Shown here piece by piece: positions 1-7,301 of a stretch of 64,000 bases of DNA. Under the pieces are notes generated by a model. It saw nothing but the letters and a program-made list of their open reading frames with translations. It made no database searches and was not told the origin of the DNA. Position numbers and translations under genes: made by a program. Source of the stretch: CAYUQT01 sp964596165. Its GTDB lineage: Bacteria > Planctomycetota > Phycisphaerae > UBA1845 > JAFGLZ01. The stretch spans positions 1 through 64,000 of the forward strand of contig CAZQTW010000024.1 in the NCBI GenBank assembly GCA_964596165.1, read 5' to 3'. Within the stretch, counting starts at the first letter, position 1. Each line of letters begins with the position of its first letter.

Positions 1-60
1 AAATCGAAGATTCTCAAGATTTTCTCGCTTACCCCGGACGGGCCTGAACGGTTACTTAAA

Positions 61-240
61 ATGAAGAAACAAGACAGACAGCTATCCACGCCAGATGAAA
101 TCGCTGAGATGCTCCAAATCAAGAGGAAGACGGTCGTCGTAATGGCCCGTGAGGGTCGGCTTCCGTCGATTCGCATCGGTCGGTTCGTCCGGTTCGATCG
201 CGGTGAGATCGACCGTTGGATTGACCAGCAGCGGAACTGA
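61..240 (+). CDS. Excisionase-like HTH_17 DNA-binding protein, 59 aa
   Basis: A 59-residue protein that is almost entirely one winged helix-turn-helix of the excisionase/MerR-like HTH_17 type: STPDEIAEMLQIKRKTV forms the recognition helices, followed by the typical AREGRLPSIRIGRFVRF wing and a short helix ending in RWIDQQ. Such proteins bind att sites or promoters of integrative elements and bias recombination toward excision. The ATG at 61 has no clear ribosome binding site, and the reading frame is open upstream to base 1, so the gene may begin outside the window. It precedes a tyrosine recombinase, as expected for an excision/integration module. Confidence 0.7.
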   Translation: MKKQDRQLSTPDEIAEMLQIKRKTVVVMAREGRLPSIRIGRFVRFDRGEIDRWIDQQRN

Positions 241-513
241 ATCCGCGTTGATTTGACCTGCCGCGGCGCGCACTGCCGCAAAGCCGCGATGTAACTCGCC
301 TGCAACTGACACACTGATCCTGACGGCCCGTAACTGCTTGAAATGACGTGAGTTGGCTCAACGCCTTTGAGCGATGCAGCTCAGGGCATGTGCTGACATA
401 GTTGAGAGGGGCTGTGCTGGATCTGCATCGCACGCCCCACACGGATCGCAAGTGATGTGGCCGGTTCGAAACGGCCCGATACGGCTCCCGTTGGGGGCAG
501 AAAGGAGACGCCA

Positions 514-2154
514 ATGCGTATCAACTATTCACACCTATTTCAATCATGGGAGGCGGCGACACGACCTTCAGCAACAACGGTCCGAATGACCCGCAGGACC
601 TTGAAGTATCTGGCCGACGCGGCCGGTGCCGACGACTGGAGATCGCTCGACGTGTCACCTGAACAGCACGCCGTCGTGATGCTGGATGCGGCGATGGCAA
701 AAACCAGCCTCTCAGCACAGAGCCGGTCGAACTACCGGGGATACCTGCGACGGCTGTGTCGGTTCGCGGCCAAAGAAGGCATCGATCTTGCGGACGACAC
801 GAGGCTGGACCTCTGGCCACCGGCACCCATCGACAACGGCACACCTCGTCGGGCTCAGGTTGCCTACGGCCGGTTCGTCAGATGGGCGATCGGCCGAGGG
901 GTCTGGCCGCGTTCCGTCAGACCTGAGCATCCACGCGACTGGGCGATGCACGAGCGATCGTTGTCAAACCAGCACTGGCGGCAGGACTACAGATGGCTGG
1001 AGTCAGCGTGGAACGGCCTGGCCGGTTCCGACGGATTGCTGATGATTGAGTTCCCGCCGTTGCCACCGAAGTTGAACGATCGCTATGCCTTGCCGAGGAG
1101 AGAATGGCCAGCCCATCTTCGCAGTGAATGGCAGCGGATGTGCCGTGACGCCTCGGTCCCGCTTCGCAAAGGCGGCATGCGGGCATGGCGTCCGGTGACA
1201 CGTGAGAACTATGAGAAACGACTGTCACAATTCCTGGGATGGGTCGTCAGCGAGCAGCCGGATGCGGAGCCGCAGAAGGAGTCTTGGGGATCGTTGCTGT
1301 CTGTGGAGCGATGCCAGGCCTATCTGAACTGGCTCGTGTTGCGATCGGGCAAGAAGCACCTGAATCCAGGACACACGGCATTCCTGCGGATGTTGCGGGG
1401 ATTCCACCGGTTCCTTTTGGGTTCACCGAAGGAGGTCGTCCAGTCGTTCAGCGAACTGTGCCGACGGTGCGAGGTCGAAGAACGCGACAAGGCCCTGCGG
1501 ATCGCGCCCTTTCCGGCTGTTCAGAAGGGCCTGCGTGATCTGCTCGCCCTCGTGCGTGAGTCGATGAAGTCGTCGAAACGCCTCGGCGACAACTATCTGG
1601 CGACCCTGCAGGTCGATGCGATCATCCTGGGTCTGCTTGTCACCCGCGCTCTCCGGCGGCTGAATGTCACCGGCATCCGCGTGGGCACCAATCTTCTGAA
1701 GACCGACAGCGGGTTTGAGCTGCGGTTCTCCTCGGATGAGATGAAAGGGCACCGGAAGTTCGAGACTTTTGTCCCGTCGGAGCTCGTTCCGGTGGTCGAG
1801 GACTATCTACGGCGAGGCTATCGGGCATTGACAGGCCGGGCGCCCACGGATGGTGATGTGCTGCTGGTCACGCGTCGCGGAACGCCGTTTGACGCATCGT
1901 CATTCGGTCAGCGAGTGAGGCATCTATCGAAGAAGTGGGTAGGCAAGCCGCTCAACCCGCACCTGTTTCGTCACATCGTCGCCACACATGCGGCACAGGT
2001 CCTGCGGATGACGCCGACGGAGTTGGCCGCGTTCCTCGCTCACCGGTCCGTCATGACCGTGATGCGATATTATGAGGTCACCAACCCGTCGCGCGCCGCC
2101 CAGCGTTTTGATGCGATGAGGAGTGATCCGTCGGTGGCGGGTGCTGCCGCATAG
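514..2154 (+). CDS. Tyrosine recombinase (phage integrase family), 546 aa
   Basis: The C-terminal third carries the catalytic set of the tyrosine recombinases: an ALRRLN box with Arg381/382, HLFRH at about 483-487, an LAHR box and the nucleophile within a YYE motif (Tyr519/520). The long N-terminal part is probably SAM-like core-binding DNA, present in two copies (around 20-150 and 200-320), which makes it longer than a usual 300-400 aa integrase. The ATG at 514 follows AAAGGAG seven bases upstream; an in-frame GTG at 457 is less likely. The GH of the usual fourth box is AH here, while the His is kept. It is likely an element-borne integrase or resolvase. Confidence 0.85.
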   Translation: MRINYSHLFQSWEAATRPSATTVRMTRRTLKYLADAAGADDWRSLDVSPEQHAVVMLDAAMAKTSLSAQSRSNYRGYLRRLCRFAAKEGIDLADDTRLDLWPPAPIDNGTPRRAQVAYGRFVRWAIGRGVWPRSVRPEHPRDWAMHERSLSNQHWRQDYRWLESAWNGLAGSDGLLMIEFPPLPPKLNDRYALPRREWPAHLRSEWQRMCRDASVPLRKGGMRAWRPVTRENYEKRLSQFLGWVVSEQPDAEPQKESWGSLLSVERCQAYLNWLVLRSGKKHLNPGHTAFLRMLRGFHRFLLGSPKEVVQSFSELCRRCEVEERDKALRIAPFPAVQKGLRDLLALVRESMKSSKRLGDNYLATLQVDAIILGLLVTRALRRLNVTGIRVGTNLLKTDSGFELRFSSDEMKGHRKFETFVPSELVPVVEDYLRRGYRALTGRAPTDGDVLLVTRRGTPFDASSFGQRVRHLSKKWVGKPLNPHLFRHIVATHAAQVLRMTPTELAAFLAHRSVMTVMRYYEVTNPSRAAQRFDAMRSDPSVAGAAA

Positions 2155-2172
2155 TGCGGCGGCACCCCGCGG

Positions 2173-2838
2173 CTAATCGGTGTAGCGAACGCGGCAGATG
2201 CACCGCAGGACACCCTCGACCTGTTCGAGGTCTGGCGTGAACGCCGTGTGCGATGGGTTGCACGGCTCGAACTGAAGCTTCCGATGACGGCCGGTCTCAT
2301 CGTAATGAACGACCGCGATGAACGTGTTCGGCAGCTTCGCATTGACGGATTTCAGTTGGACCAGAGTCAGGTCTCCGGTGCGGCACTTGTCGACGCCCGT
2401 GCGGGCAAAGACAAGGACCTCCCTGGCCACCCAGAAGCTCGCGCCGGCCGGCATCTCAAACGCAATGACCTCGGTGGACGCCGTTCTGACCGTAACCACA
2501 CCGCGCGACTCCACGACCTCCGGAGGCGCGCCCAGATCAAACCCTTCTTCCCAAAGCCAGACGGGCACCGTAACGTAGGTGACACTCGGATTTCCCACGA
2601 GCGTCTGCCCGCTACGGCGCTGTTCCTCAAGGGTCCGGCAGAAATCATCATAGGTGGGTGAATGCCCCGGCTTGTTGAACACGGCGATGAGTTTCTGCTG
2701 TAGGGCCTCGCTGACCCCGACCTTTCCCGATTCGGCCAGACTGAGGGACGGCTGAGAAACACCGAGCAGCGCGGCGAACTCCCGCTGGCCGAGTTTGAGA
2801 ACCTTGCGATACCGCTTGATGTCCGCGCCGGTCGGCAT
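2173..2838 (-). CDS. XRE-family repressor with S24-like C-terminal domain, 221 aa
   Basis: Residues 7-55 form a Cro/C1-type helix-turn-helix (REFAALLGVSQPSLSLAESG). Residues 130-220 resemble the LexA/CI S24 fold (TGDLTLV strand at about 154-160, and the closing VEGVLRCICRVRY), but I see no Ser-Met catalytic pair, so self-cleavage is doubtful. The ATG at 2838 is preceded by GAGGAG; the open frame reaches further upstream but without a comparable site. It is transcribed away from the unknown genes at 3025 and 3673, across a compact divergent promoter region with four related sites, so it probably represses that operon and itself, like a prophage master repressor. Confidence 0.75.
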   Translation of the reverse strand: MPTGADIKRYRKVLKLGQREFAALLGVSQPSLSLAESGKVGVSEALQQKLIAVFNKPGHSPTYDDFCRTLEEQRRSGQTLVGNPSVTYVTVPVWLWEEGFDLGAPPEVVESRGVVTVRTASTEVIAFEMPAGASFWVAREVLVFARTGVDKCRTGDLTLVQLKSVNAKLPNTFIAVVHYDETGRHRKLQFEPCNPSHTAFTPDLEQVEGVLRCICRVRYTD

Positions 2839-2908
2839 GCCGCGACTCCTCAGTTGGTTTGGGCCTCCCGTGGCCCGCCTGACGGAATGATTCCATCTTC
2901 GATAAGTC

Positions 2909-2937
2909 ATATTACCAGATCGATAGAAAAGTTGCAA
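2909..2937 (-). promoter_or_regulatory. Promoter of the XRE repressor gene
   Basis: On the minus strand a TTGCAA -35 box (2932-2937) is followed after 17 bases by a TAATAT -10 box (2909-2914). The spacer contains TATCGAT, the sequence also found in the spacer of the opposing promoter. Confidence 0.6.
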
Positions 2938-2955
2938 GAAGGACGACTTTCTGGC

Positions 2956-2983
2956 TTGACATATCGATATGCTCATATATACT
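2956..2983 (+). promoter_or_regulatory. Divergent promoter of the 3025-4095 operon
   Basis: A consensus TTGACA (2956-2961) is followed after 16 bases by TATACT (2978-2983). The spacer holds the perfect palindrome CATATCGATATG (2960-2971), placed to block RNA polymerase if bound. The first downstream gene begins at 3025 with an AAAGGA site. Confidence 0.7.
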
Positions 2984-3024
2984 ATCGTTTAGAACAACCG
3001 AGTTTCTTTAGAAAGGATAATACG

Positions 3025-3660
3025 ATGAAGAAAGTCAGAAACCTGCGGCGTGTCGATCTGGTCAAGTCCGTCTTTGGCGTCGGTTCCCGGCTCACCGAGG
3101 GCCGGCAATGCCGAGCACTGACGGCTTGGCAGGGGCGGGGATACCAGCCCAACCTGCCTGATTTCGGGCCGGCCTTTGAGGTGGTTACGTTTGTGGCCCC
3201 GGACCACCCGCTTCAGCCCGTAGTTGCGGATGTCCGTAGTGGCAACGGCATCTTCCACGTGACGGATTTGGAGTCGCGACTGGAAGAACATCCCTTCCTG
3301 CCGACAAGTGTGCATCAGCTCAGCAGGGTGGGCTTGGCCATCACGTCCTGTGACGGGGAATATCTCACACTTCGGGCCGTTGACGTTCGGGCGGCGCGCA
3401 TGATCAATGCCGCCAGACTTGGCGTTGCACGCCGCGGCTTTCTGGATCGGGCCGTCATCGAGGCATTCCTGCTCGTCCGCGATCCTGAACGCCGCTGGCT
3501 TCGGGTGACGGATGACCGGCGCCTTGCAGCGGCCTGGGTCCTCTCCACGCAGTGGGACATCGATTGCGAAGACCTGTTGAGTTGTCAAAGGTATGTCCAC
3601 TTGATTTCGCGCTGGTTCCTGCCGCCGGTGTTGCGGCTAGTGGATCGGATGACCGCGTAG
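3025..3660 (+). CDS. Unknown element protein, 211 aa
   Basis: I do not recognise this protein. It is soluble-looking, without signal peptide or membrane segment, and has a basic N-terminus (MKKVRNLRRVDLVKS). The middle (VVTFVAPDHPLQPVVADVRSGNG) looks like beta-rich structure and the C-terminal half is alpha-helical with several Arg pairs. The ATG at 3025 sits nine bases after AAAGGA, downstream of the strong promoter at 2956, so it is the first gene of an operon under the divergent repressor. The next gene starts 12 bases after its stop. A role in element maintenance or DNA processing is only a guess from context. Confidence 0.7.
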   Translation: MKKVRNLRRVDLVKSVFGVGSRLTEGRQCRALTAWQGRGYQPNLPDFGPAFEVVTFVAPDHPLQPVVADVRSGNGIFHVTDLESRLEEHPFLPTSVHQLSRVGLAITSCDGEYLTLRAVDVRAARMINAARLGVARRGFLDRAVIEAFLLVRDPERRWLRVTDDRRLAAAWVLSTQWDIDCEDLLSCQRYVHLISRWFLPPVLRLVDRMTA

Positions 3661-3672
3661 GGAGACATTGAA

Positions 3673-4095
3673 ATGAAGTCCAGCACAGGCGAACCGGGCC
3701 CGAGGTCAGACACCGTCCTGGTCAGTCCGACGGCGATTGAGGCAGGGCTCCAAGAGCAGGCCAGTCGGGTTCAGGATAAGCGGCCTGCTCTGTTGGAACG
3801 TGAGCCATTCTTGAACGAGCTTATCGAAATGAGGTGCCTCCAGATCGCCGGCAAGATGGTCATGAACGAAATCGCACCGGAGGTCATACGGGGCGTTACC
3901 TGCGACATGCATCAGCTGGTGGATCTCGCCGTCAACGTCGTTGACGCCGCCCACCGTGCCCTGTGGGACGGGTTCCTGCCGGACACCCAGGTGGTGGCTG
4001 AGCGACCCGATTCGGGCGCCAAGCCGAACAGTGAGAACTCAGAAAGGAGCGCCGACCTCTCGTCGGAAGACCCGAAGGAACAAGAAGGGCGATAA
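3673..4095 (+). CDS. Unknown element protein, 140 aa
   Basis: The product is unrecognised. The first two thirds are predicted helical (LLEREPFLNELIEMRCLQIA and a second helix ending VVDAAHRALWDG); the last 30 residues are hydrophilic and probably disordered (SENSERSADLSSEDPKEQEG). The gene follows the 3025 gene after 12 bases, with GGGAGA before the ATG, so the two are cotranscribed. A 155-base stretch with two crossing inverted repeats separates it from the nuclease gene downstream. Confidence 0.65.
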   Translation: MKSSTGEPGPRSDTVLVSPTAIEAGLQEQASRVQDKRPALLEREPFLNELIEMRCLQIAGKMVMNEIAPEVIRGVTCDMHQLVDLAVNVVDAAHRALWDGFLPDTQVVAERPDSGAKPNSENSERSADLSSEDPKEQEGR

Positions 4096-4135
4096 GGGCC
4101 CAGGTCGCGAAACCGTTCTCCTATCGCCTGAGTCC

Positions 4136-4242
4136 GCCGGAGCGGATCATCCGCATTATGCATCGCCCGCGAGGCCGGCACAATCCTTGTGCCCGCTGAT
4201 CCGCTCCGGCATGTCGTCGAGGCTTTGCCTCGCGGGCTGGAG
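4136..4242 (+). promoter_or_regulatory. Crossing inverted repeats (pseudoknot topology) before the nuclease gene
   Basis: Arm A (4136-4149, GCCGGAGCGGATCA) is exactly complementary over 14 bases to A' (4197-4210). Arm B (4165-4175, GCCCGCGAGGC) is exactly complementary over 11 bases to B' (4227-4237). The order A-B-A'-B' is that of an H-type pseudoknot. B' ends two bases before GGAG (4239-4242), the likely ribosome binding site of the gene at 4251, so folding could control its translation. The arms could instead be used alternately, or be DNA-level binding sites. Confidence 0.5.
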
Positions 4243-4250
4243 TGATCGCA

Positions 4251-4988
4251 ATGAAATCATCCAAGAACGACCTGATCCGGATCTCAGCGAAGACGCTGGG
4301 CGAGCTTGCCTTGAACAGCTTCTGTCCAAGGTGCTTCTGGCTGAAGCTGCGCGTTCAACACCGCCTGCCGTTCCAAATCTTTCCGGGGATCTTCAGTTCG
4401 ATCGACAGCTACTCAAAGCGCATGGTCGAGGGTTGGTTCGACAGACAAGGAGGTCCGCCTGACTGGCTCAGGGAACTTGGCCCAATCACCGGTTACCGGC
4501 CGGCGCCGCACTACTCGAAGTTCTACCTTGTTGACGAAGGAGCGGGCATTCATCTGACCGGAACACCGGATGCCGTGTTCGTGACGGAGGAAAGGTCTCA
4601 CGTCATCGGAGACTACAAAACGGCGCGATATACCAGGACTCAGGACGAACTGTTGCCCATGTATCGCGTTCAGCTCAACGTCTACGCGAAGATTGGCGAG
4701 CAATGCGGCTTTTCGCCCGTGACAGGCCTCGGCCTGATTTACTTCGAGCCGCAGACCGACCCCGATTCCATCCCCAACGACCCCTATCGACAGGACGGGT
4801 TCAGGATGGACTTCGCAGCGCACGTCCTGCCCATCCCATTGAACACGGCCTCGATCGACCCGCTTATGGCACGGGTTCGAGAGCTCTTCGAGATGACCAA
4901 GCCTCCCGATGGGCGGGCGCTGTGCAAGGACTGCGCCCTGCTTGAGCAGCTCGTTCAGGCCACCCGGTCCCGAAGGGGATCGCATTGA
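4251..4988 (+). CDS. Cas4/RecB-like PD-(D/E)XK nuclease, 245 aa
   Basis: The protein has the core of the RecB-type PD-(D/E)XK nucleases: GTPD (Asp107), GDYK (Asp121, Lys123) and the RecB motif QLNVYA (Gln141, Tyr145). Two cysteine pairs, CPRC at 25-28 and CKDC at 225-228, bracket the domain and resemble the iron-sulfur cluster ligands of Cas4 and AddB. It should cut or resect DNA ends in a metal-dependent way. The ATG at 4251 follows GGAG by eight bases. The neighbouring gene encodes a RadA-like ATPase; no CRISPR array or other cas gene is present, so a role in element recombination or replication is more likely than adaptation. Confidence 0.8.
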   Translation: MKSSKNDLIRISAKTLGELALNSFCPRCFWLKLRVQHRLPFQIFPGIFSSIDSYSKRMVEGWFDRQGGPPDWLRELGPITGYRPAPHYSKFYLVDEGAGIHLTGTPDAVFVTEERSHVIGDYKTARYTRTQDELLPMYRVQLNVYAKIGEQCGFSPVTGLGLIYFEPQTDPDSIPNDPYRQDGFRMDFAAHVLPIPLNTASIDPLMARVRELFEMTKPPDGRALCKDCALLEQLVQATRSRRGSH

Positions 4989-5057
4989 CACCCTCTGTGG
5001 GGCCCGGCGGTGTGTTCGAACGTCGGGCCCCGCCAGGTGAATCATGAGAGATGCATG

Positions 5058-6407
5058 ATGCCCACATTTGATGAGATCACGACACAGGGGCCGACCATTC
5101 TGCACATCCCCTCGACGGATTGGCTGCGGCAAGCGTTTTGGCCGGGGTTAGTTCGGGGGGGAATCTACCTCATGAGCGGCGAGCCGGGGGTCGGCAAGAC
5201 CACGGCTGGCTTGCAGGTCGCAGGCGACCTTGCCATCAGCGGCACGAAGGTGTTGTATCTGACTACCGAGCAGAGTCCCTCCGACATCCGGCGCTCCGTG
5301 GAACGGCTTTACGCTGATGAACAGGGGCTGGTGCCAGAGCCGATCCGTCAGAACCTTTACATCGACGGCACGGTTGAATCCGTCGGTGAACTCCCACGGT
5401 TTCTGGATCGCTCCATCCTCGCGGATGAAGGCGATTATCACGGCGTCCAAGTCATCATCCTCGACTCCGTGCAGGGCCGGGGCCTCTTGCCCACCGCCTA
5501 TAGGGAATACCGTGCGCTGTATGCCTTTGCCAGTCGGCTCAAGACCAACGGCTTGGTGGCCTTACTCACCGCACACGTCAATAAGAGAGGGCGAATCGCC
5601 GGTCCGCGAACGCTGGAACACAATGTGGATTGTGTCCTTCATATGGGTCGGGCCTTTCGGCTGCGGTTTCTGTTTGTGCCGAAAAACCGTTTCGGACCCG
5701 CTCTGATGGACCCCCTGGTGTTGACTATTGATGGATGTGGGCGCCTCGAACCGGCCCCACACGCCGCCTCCTTTACGGCGGTCGCCCTTGGGTATGGCGG
5801 CACGGGCGCGGACCTGACCGAGTGTCAGGCCTGTGTCAGCCTTCCTCGATACGGCTCGCGCCCAAGCACCAATGCCCCACATCTGCCCACCCGGAAGTTC
5901 AAGCATGTGCTGGGCGTCTTGTCCAACCTGCCGGGCCTCAACCTGACCAGCCTGTCCTACGACATACGTTGTTACGCCCCGCAGCAGCGGCCGTATAGTC
6001 CCGAACTGGACCTAGCGATCTCCGCGGCACTGCTCGCTTCGTTCCTTCGGCAACCGGTGCCCAACCGGGCCCTCTTTGTGGGTGAGGTGGACCTGTTGGG
6101 ACGGGTTCGGCCACCGGAACAAACTTATCTGGATGGGCTGGCCCTGTCGGTCGGTGGCCCCCAGCACGGTTATGTCGGCACCATCTATGTCGCCGATCAA
6201 TCCGCTGAACACCTGGGACGGATGAGGCCGTTGCCGGGCGGACCGCCGCTCATGGAGCTTCTGGACATCCGCCCAGTAGCAAGCTTGGCAAGCTTGGTCT
6301 GCCACCTGTGGCCTTCCGTCCTCGCAGAGAGCCCTCGGACGGAGTCACCCGCAGGCCGGGCCGAACGCGAGGTTGTGCCCTTGGTTCAGAACAGGCAGCA
6401 GACCTGA
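5058..6407 (+). CDS. RadA/Sms-like ATPase lacking the zinc finger, 449 aa
   Basis: A RecA-fold ATPase with Walker A GEPGVGKTT (41-49), Walker B VIILDSVQ (about 132-139), the RadA-specific IAGPRTLEHNVD segment and the hallmark KNRFG motif (209-213), followed by a Lon/S5-like C-terminal domain (DLAISAALLASFLRQPVP and GEVDLLGRVRPP). RadA drives branch migration of recombination intermediates. The usual N-terminal four-cysteine zinc finger is absent: the protein starts close to the RecA core. A tandem ATG ATG at 5055/5058 follows GAGAG. It lies 69 bases after the Cas4-like nuclease gene, suggesting a two-gene recombination module carried by the element. Confidence 0.82.
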   Translation: MPTFDEITTQGPTILHIPSTDWLRQAFWPGLVRGGIYLMSGEPGVGKTTAGLQVAGDLAISGTKVLYLTTEQSPSDIRRSVERLYADEQGLVPEPIRQNLYIDGTVESVGELPRFLDRSILADEGDYHGVQVIILDSVQGRGLLPTAYREYRALYAFASRLKTNGLVALLTAHVNKRGRIAGPRTLEHNVDCVLHMGRAFRLRFLFVPKNRFGPALMDPLVLTIDGCGRLEPAPHAASFTAVALGYGGTGADLTECQACVSLPRYGSRPSTNAPHLPTRKFKHVLGVLSNLPGLNLTSLSYDIRCYAPQQRPYSPELDLAISAALLASFLRQPVPNRALFVGEVDLLGRVRPPEQTYLDGLALSVGGPQHGYVGTIYVADQSAEHLGRMRPLPGGPPLMELLDIRPVASLASLVCHLWPSVLAESPRTESPAGRAEREVVPLVQNRQQT

Positions 6408-6656
6408 TTTGGCGCGTTCCGGGAGGTCAGACACAGGGCCGACGGCACTGGTTCGTGACTGTGAGAATCCCTTTTGTGGCCGCAGACAAAGATTTTTTCG
6501 GGGACTCGGAGCAAACGTTGTAAAAGAAATATATGGGCCCTTTGCAACGCTCCGTCGAGAACCAGCTACAAAAACACTCTCGACGCCCTGTTATTGACCT
6601 TCAATGCACGGGTCGTTGTTGGGCCTACGACTGGGCGATGGAGTGGGGGAGAAGAC

Positions 6657-7301
6657 ATGACTGAAGAGTTTCTTAACGTTTACAGACTGCTCGGCCTTGC
6701 CGGGACCGACGAGGACGGAAATCCTCTTACAAGCCATGAGTCGATCCAGCGGATGCGGGACGATCCGGAATGCCTGGAGTTGGAGCGGAGCCTGTGGGAA
6801 CACATCCTCACAACCCGTGGTCGTCAGACCGCAGAGCAACTGGTGAGGCTCCTGCTTACCACGACCAACTACGTGTCAGGTCTGATTGGTGGCCCGATCG
6901 CAGTCATGCTGCCCAGAGAAGACGTAGCGGGCATCGCCACGGCAGATCGGCCCAGCAATGCCGCAGCCGTCGTGTTTGCCAGGACTGCACAGCGATTCAT
7001 CCAGACCCAGGTTGCCGAGCAAGCCGGGCGACGCGATGAGGACTTGTTGGCCAAGGTGGGCGAGTTGCTAACGGCCAAGGCCGAGGTTGTCCCAGTCAAT
7101 GGTCGATACCTGGACACCAAGCAGATCGGGGCTCGGATCGGGCTCGCAACCAAAACCGTCCGTCGGCTGTGCAGGGACGGCCTGATCGACGCAACTCGGA
7201 CGGCTGGCGGTGAATGGCGAACGACCGCCGAGCGATTGGAGAAGTCACGCTACTTGAGGAAGGGTAGAAAAGGGGGGCGCGGGAATGCCGAGATGGAGTA
7301 A
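6657..7301 (+). CDS. HTH_17 domain protein upstream of integrase, 214 aa
   Basis: The C-terminal quarter (TKQIGARIGLATKTVRRLCRD... onward, about 155-205) is an excisionase-like HTH. The N-terminal 150 residues are helical and unrecognised. The ATG at 6657 follows GGGGAGAAG. The last 17 bases overlap the integrase gene, so the two are translationally coupled and the protein may act as a directionality factor or as a regulator of that integrase. About 250 bases upstream (6408-6656) carry no gene and may hold its promoter. Confidence 0.7.
   Translation: MTEEFLNVYRLLGLAGTDEDGNPLTSHESIQRMRDDPECLELERSLWEHILTTRGRQTAEQLVRLLLTTTNYVSGLIGGPIAVMLPREDVAGIATADRPSNAAAVVFARTAQRFIQTQVAEQAGRRDEDLLAKVGELLTAKAEVVPVNGRYLDTKQIGARIGLATKTVRRLCRDGLIDATRTAGGEWRTTAERLEKSRYLRKGRKGGRGNAEME

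Larger units (their letters stand above)
2897..2990. promoter_or_regulatory. Four phased CGATA operator-like sites
   Basis: The CG of a CGATA-type motif falls at 2900-2901, 2921-2922, 2965-2966 and 2986-2987, giving spacings of 21, 44 and 21 bases, all close to whole helical turns. Sites two and three lie inside the spacers of the two opposing promoters. The third is a perfect 12-base palindrome; the fourth is in inverted orientation. The layout resembles a phage genetic switch read by the adjacent XRE repressor; binding is inferred. Confidence 0.55.

Noticed and set aside
4989..5057. Zinc finger of RadA encoded upstream of the chosen start
   Set aside because: The in-frame extension to 5010 gives only two cysteines, not the CxxC...CxxC finger.
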